A stretch of DNA of 64,000 bases from Sphingopyxis sp. CCNWLW2 (GTDB taxonomy: Bacteria; Pseudomonadota; Alphaproteobacteria; Sphingomonadales; Sphingomonadaceae). The position numbers and the translations under genes are program-made. The stretch is from contig NZ_JBAWKJ010000001.1 of NCBI RefSeq assembly GCF_037095755.1, positions 1,925,001 through 1,989,000 on the forward strand, in the 5' to 3' direction. The notes under the pieces were generated by a model. The model had not been told where the DNA came from. It saw only the letters and a list, made by a program, of their open reading frames with translations, and did not search any database. This document shows positions 62,417-64,000 of this stretch, piece after piece. Position 1 is the stretch's first letter; each line of letters starts with the position of its first letter.

Positions 62417-63418
62417 ATGCGGTTGAAGGTGGGGCTGCTCGGCGGGGGCAGCTGGGGGACGACGGTTGCCTCGGTGGTGTCGCGCAACGCGCCGATCACC
62501 TTGTGGGCGCGCGACGCCGAGACCGTCGGCGACATCAACACGCACAACGAAAATCGCAAATATCTGCCCGGCATCGCTTTGCCGCCGACGCTGCGCGCCA
62601 CCGCCGACATGGCCGAGGTCGTCGCGGGCGCCGATGTGCTCGTCATGGGCGTCCCCTCACACAGCTTTCGTGCCGTGCTTGAGGAAGCACGCAATCATCT
62701 CCGTCCGTGGGTCCCCGTCATCAGCCTGACCAAGGGTCTCGAACTCGCGTCGGGCAAGCGGATGACCGAATTGATCGAGGAGGTGCTTCCCGGCCACCCC
62801 GTTGGCGTGCTCACCGGGCCGAACCTTGCGCGCGAGATCATGACGGGGCAGGCGGCGGCAAGCGTCCTGTCGATGGAGGACGAGATCGTTGTCCGCGCGC
62901 TCCAGCCCGTGTTCCATTCGGGTCTGTTCCGCGTCTACACCAACACCGACCTGCTCGGCTGCGAACTCGGCGGGGTGCTCAAGAATATCATCGCGATCGC
63001 GGTCGGCATGGGCGACGGGCTCGGCGCGGGCGACAATACCCGCTCGGCGCTGATGACACGCGGGCTTTCGGAAATCACCCGGCTCGGCGTCGCGATGGGC
63101 GGACGGGCCGAAACCTTTGCCGGGCTCACCGGCATGGGCGACCTGATCGCGACCTGCACCAGCCCGTTGTCGCGCAACCGCCACGTCGGGGTCGAACTCG
63201 GCAAGGGGCGCCCGATCGAGGAGATCATCGCGGGCATGAACATGGTCGCCGAGGGGGTGAAGAGCGCGCCGACCGTCATCGCGCTCGCAGAAAAGCATGG
63301 TCTCGACATGCCGATCGCACGCGATGTGTATGATGTAACGCAGGGAAAACGCAGCGCGCAGGACGTGTTTCGCGGCCTGCTTCGCTCCGCTGTTGGTGAC
63401 GAAGCCCACCCCGGCTGA
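62417..63418 (+). CDS. gpsA: Glycerol-3-phosphate dehydrogenase [NAD(P)+]
   Basis: The 333-residue enzyme reduces dihydroxyacetone phosphate to glycerol-3-phosphate, the start of glycerolipid synthesis. The NAD-binding motif GLLGGGSWGTTVA (6-18), GVLTGPNLAREI and LGGVLKNIIAIAVGMGDGLG are conserved. It is last in the lipid operon, 38 bases after the second hydrolase, and supplies the PlsB substrate. Confidence 0.97.
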   Translation: MRLKVGLLGGGSWGTTVASVVSRNAPITLWARDAETVGDINTHNENRKYLPGIALPPTLRATADMAEVVAGADVLVMGVPSHSFRAVLEEARNHLRPWVPVISLTKGLELASGKRMTELIEEVLPGHPVGVLTGPNLAREIMTGQAAASVLSMEDEIVVRALQPVFHSGLFRVYTNTDLLGCELGGVLKNIIAIAVGMGDGLGAGDNTRSALMTRGLSEITRLGVAMGGRAETFAGLTGMGDLIATCTSPLSRNRHVGVELGKGRPIEEIIAGMNMVAEGVKSAPTVIALAEKHGLDMPIARDVYDVTQGKRSAQDVFRGLLRSAVGDEAHPG

Positions 63419-63530
63419 GCGTTTCCACCGCGACCCGTGCCATTTCGGCGTTCAGCCGGGAATAAAAGCACGATCTGTTTCGTTGACTCCCCTGACCGCC
63501 CCGAACGGGCGGGCAATCAGGAGATGGACG

Positions 63531-63869
63531 ATGAAAAAATGGACCACCCTCGCTGCTATGATGGCGCTCCCCGCGACGGCCGCCGTCGCTGCCGTTCCCT
63601 ATCGCGCGATGCCCCCGGGTTTCGAGGCGCCGCACATCCGCACCTCCCCGATCGCGGGCGTCGTCAACCAGCAATGGTATAATTACAAGGCCGACATTCT
63701 GGAGGCGGAGAAGGAGCTGACCAGCGACCTTCGCCATTCGACCGACCGCGAGGATCGCTGGGACGCGTGGGATGAATGGCAGACCGAGGTGGTCGATGCC
63801 GACAAGGATTATGTGAAGGAAATGCGCGAGAAGGGCTATCGCACCGGCCGCGTGACCGTCGGCGGCTAA
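63531..63869 (+). CDS. Small secreted protein of unknown function
   Basis: The 112-residue product has a signal peptide (about 1-20, ending AAVAA) and an acidic/basic helical body (about 50-105, WYNYKADILEAEKELTSDLR) that looks like a short coiled coil. Ribosome binding site AGGAGATGG lies just before the ATG. No family recognised. A terminator follows. Confidence 0.7.
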   Translation: MKKWTTLAAMMALPATAAVAAVPYRAMPPGFEAPHIRTSPIAGVVNQQWYNYKADILEAEKELTSDLRHSTDREDRWDAWDEWQTEVVDADKDYVKEMREKGYRTGRVTVGG

Positions 63870-63910
63870 GTCCTGTGGAGTTCCCCGGAGCCTTGCTCTG
63901 GGTCGTAGGG

Positions 63911-63943
63911 AAGGGCGGACGTCATGGGGAGTCCGCCCTTTCT
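63911..63943 (+). terminator. Intrinsic terminator
   Basis: A hairpin with perfect 10-bp arms AAGGGCGGAC and GTCCGCCCTT around a 10-base loop is followed by TCTT. It ends the small secreted-protein gene and, read the other way, may also end the gene entering from the right. Confidence 0.75.
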
Positions 63944-63947
63944 TGCG

Positions 63948-64000
63948 TCAAGACGCAGTTTCGGCCAGCAGCGCTTGCGCTTCCTTGCCCTGCCAGTCGA
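63948..64000 (-). CDS. Possible C-terminal end of a minus-strand gene (partial)
   Basis: On the minus strand, the last 16 codons read DWQGKEAQALLAETAS and end in TGA at 63948-63950, directly beside the terminator. The frame is open to the window edge. It is too short to name a family. Confidence 0.35.
   Translation of the reverse strand, partial: DWQGKEAQALLAETAS

Overview
The window is chromosomal DNA of a GC-rich alphaproteobacterium, most likely a sphingomonad close to Sphingopyxis. Pointers are: a ubiquinone Coq7 gene, an Entner-Doudoroff zwf-edd-eda cluster, alphaproteobacterial rplQ/rpoA/rpsK/rpsM, sphingomonad-type secreted proteins of unknown function, and a bacterial lipoxygenase of a kind known from Sphingopyxis. 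The genus is inferred from gene content and style; no database comparison was run. I see no transposase, phage gene, CRISPR array or rRNA. There is one tRNA, Arg(TCT).

Layout. (1) 0.3-2.7 kb: three minus-strand genes for small secreted or membrane proteins, two of them paralogues, each followed by a clear intrinsic terminator. (2) 2.8-5.4 kb: prolyl oligopeptidase translationally coupled to free-methionine-R-sulfoxide reductase. (3) 5.6-8.4 kb: the end of the alpha ribosomal operon (rpsM-rpsK-rpoA-rplQ) with its own promoter. (4) 8.4-13.7 kb: an IMPase-family phosphatase, PmbA, a small membrane protein, a TPR-like secreted protein split by an in-frame amber codon, and a secreted Cys protein. 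(5) 13.7-20.3 kb: a long minus-strand housekeeping run proA-nadD-rsfS-rlmH-envC-like-ctpA-dsbB-coq7 with many 4-nt overlaps. (6) 20.3-27.1 kb: DUF3667 membrane protein, PhoD, PD40 lipoprotein, Lrp regulator, RidA, an ArsR-SRPBCC-membrane protein operon with a palindromic operator inside its promoter, and a crotonase. (7) 27.3-37.0 kb: purC, then an 8-kb stretch (lipoxygenase, diguanylate cyclase, M16 peptidase, unknown iron-box gene, bfr, bfd), then purS-purQ. (8) 37-47.8 kb: queuosine-precursor transporter, tRNA-Arg, alpha/beta hydrolase, a YdeP-type molybdopterin oxidoreductase with DUF1345, mobA and fdhD, then LysR / aldo-keto reductase / MFS / MOSC. (9) 47.9-53.6 kb: glpD divergent from zwf-edd-eda. 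(10) 53.6-63.4 kb: a tightly packed neutral-lipid operon.

The most striking unit is the last one. Seven consecutive genes, almost all within 0-4 nt of each other, encode a HAD/lysophosphatidate acyltransferase fusion, a PlsB-like glycerol-3-phosphate acyltransferase, a WS/DGAT-type acyltransferase, a DUF3336/patatin lipase, two alpha/beta hydrolases and GpsA. On paper they make glycerol-3-phosphate, build it up to triacylglycerol (or wax ester), and take it apart again. If the HAD domain acts as phosphatidate phosphatase, no step is missing. Two of the enzymes carry long Lys/Ala/Pro-rich basic tails. The cluster sits directly after the sugar-catabolic zwf-edd-eda genes and near glpD, which links glucose breakdown, glycerol-3-phosphate and lipid storage.

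Other points of note are an amber-interrupted TPR protein, three copies of a TTGCGAA-N4-TC-N-CA box tying an unknown 139-residue protein to bfd, a pair of adjacent perfect palindromes upstream of the molybdo-enzyme, and four or five REP-type inverted repeats of at least three sequence families between genes.
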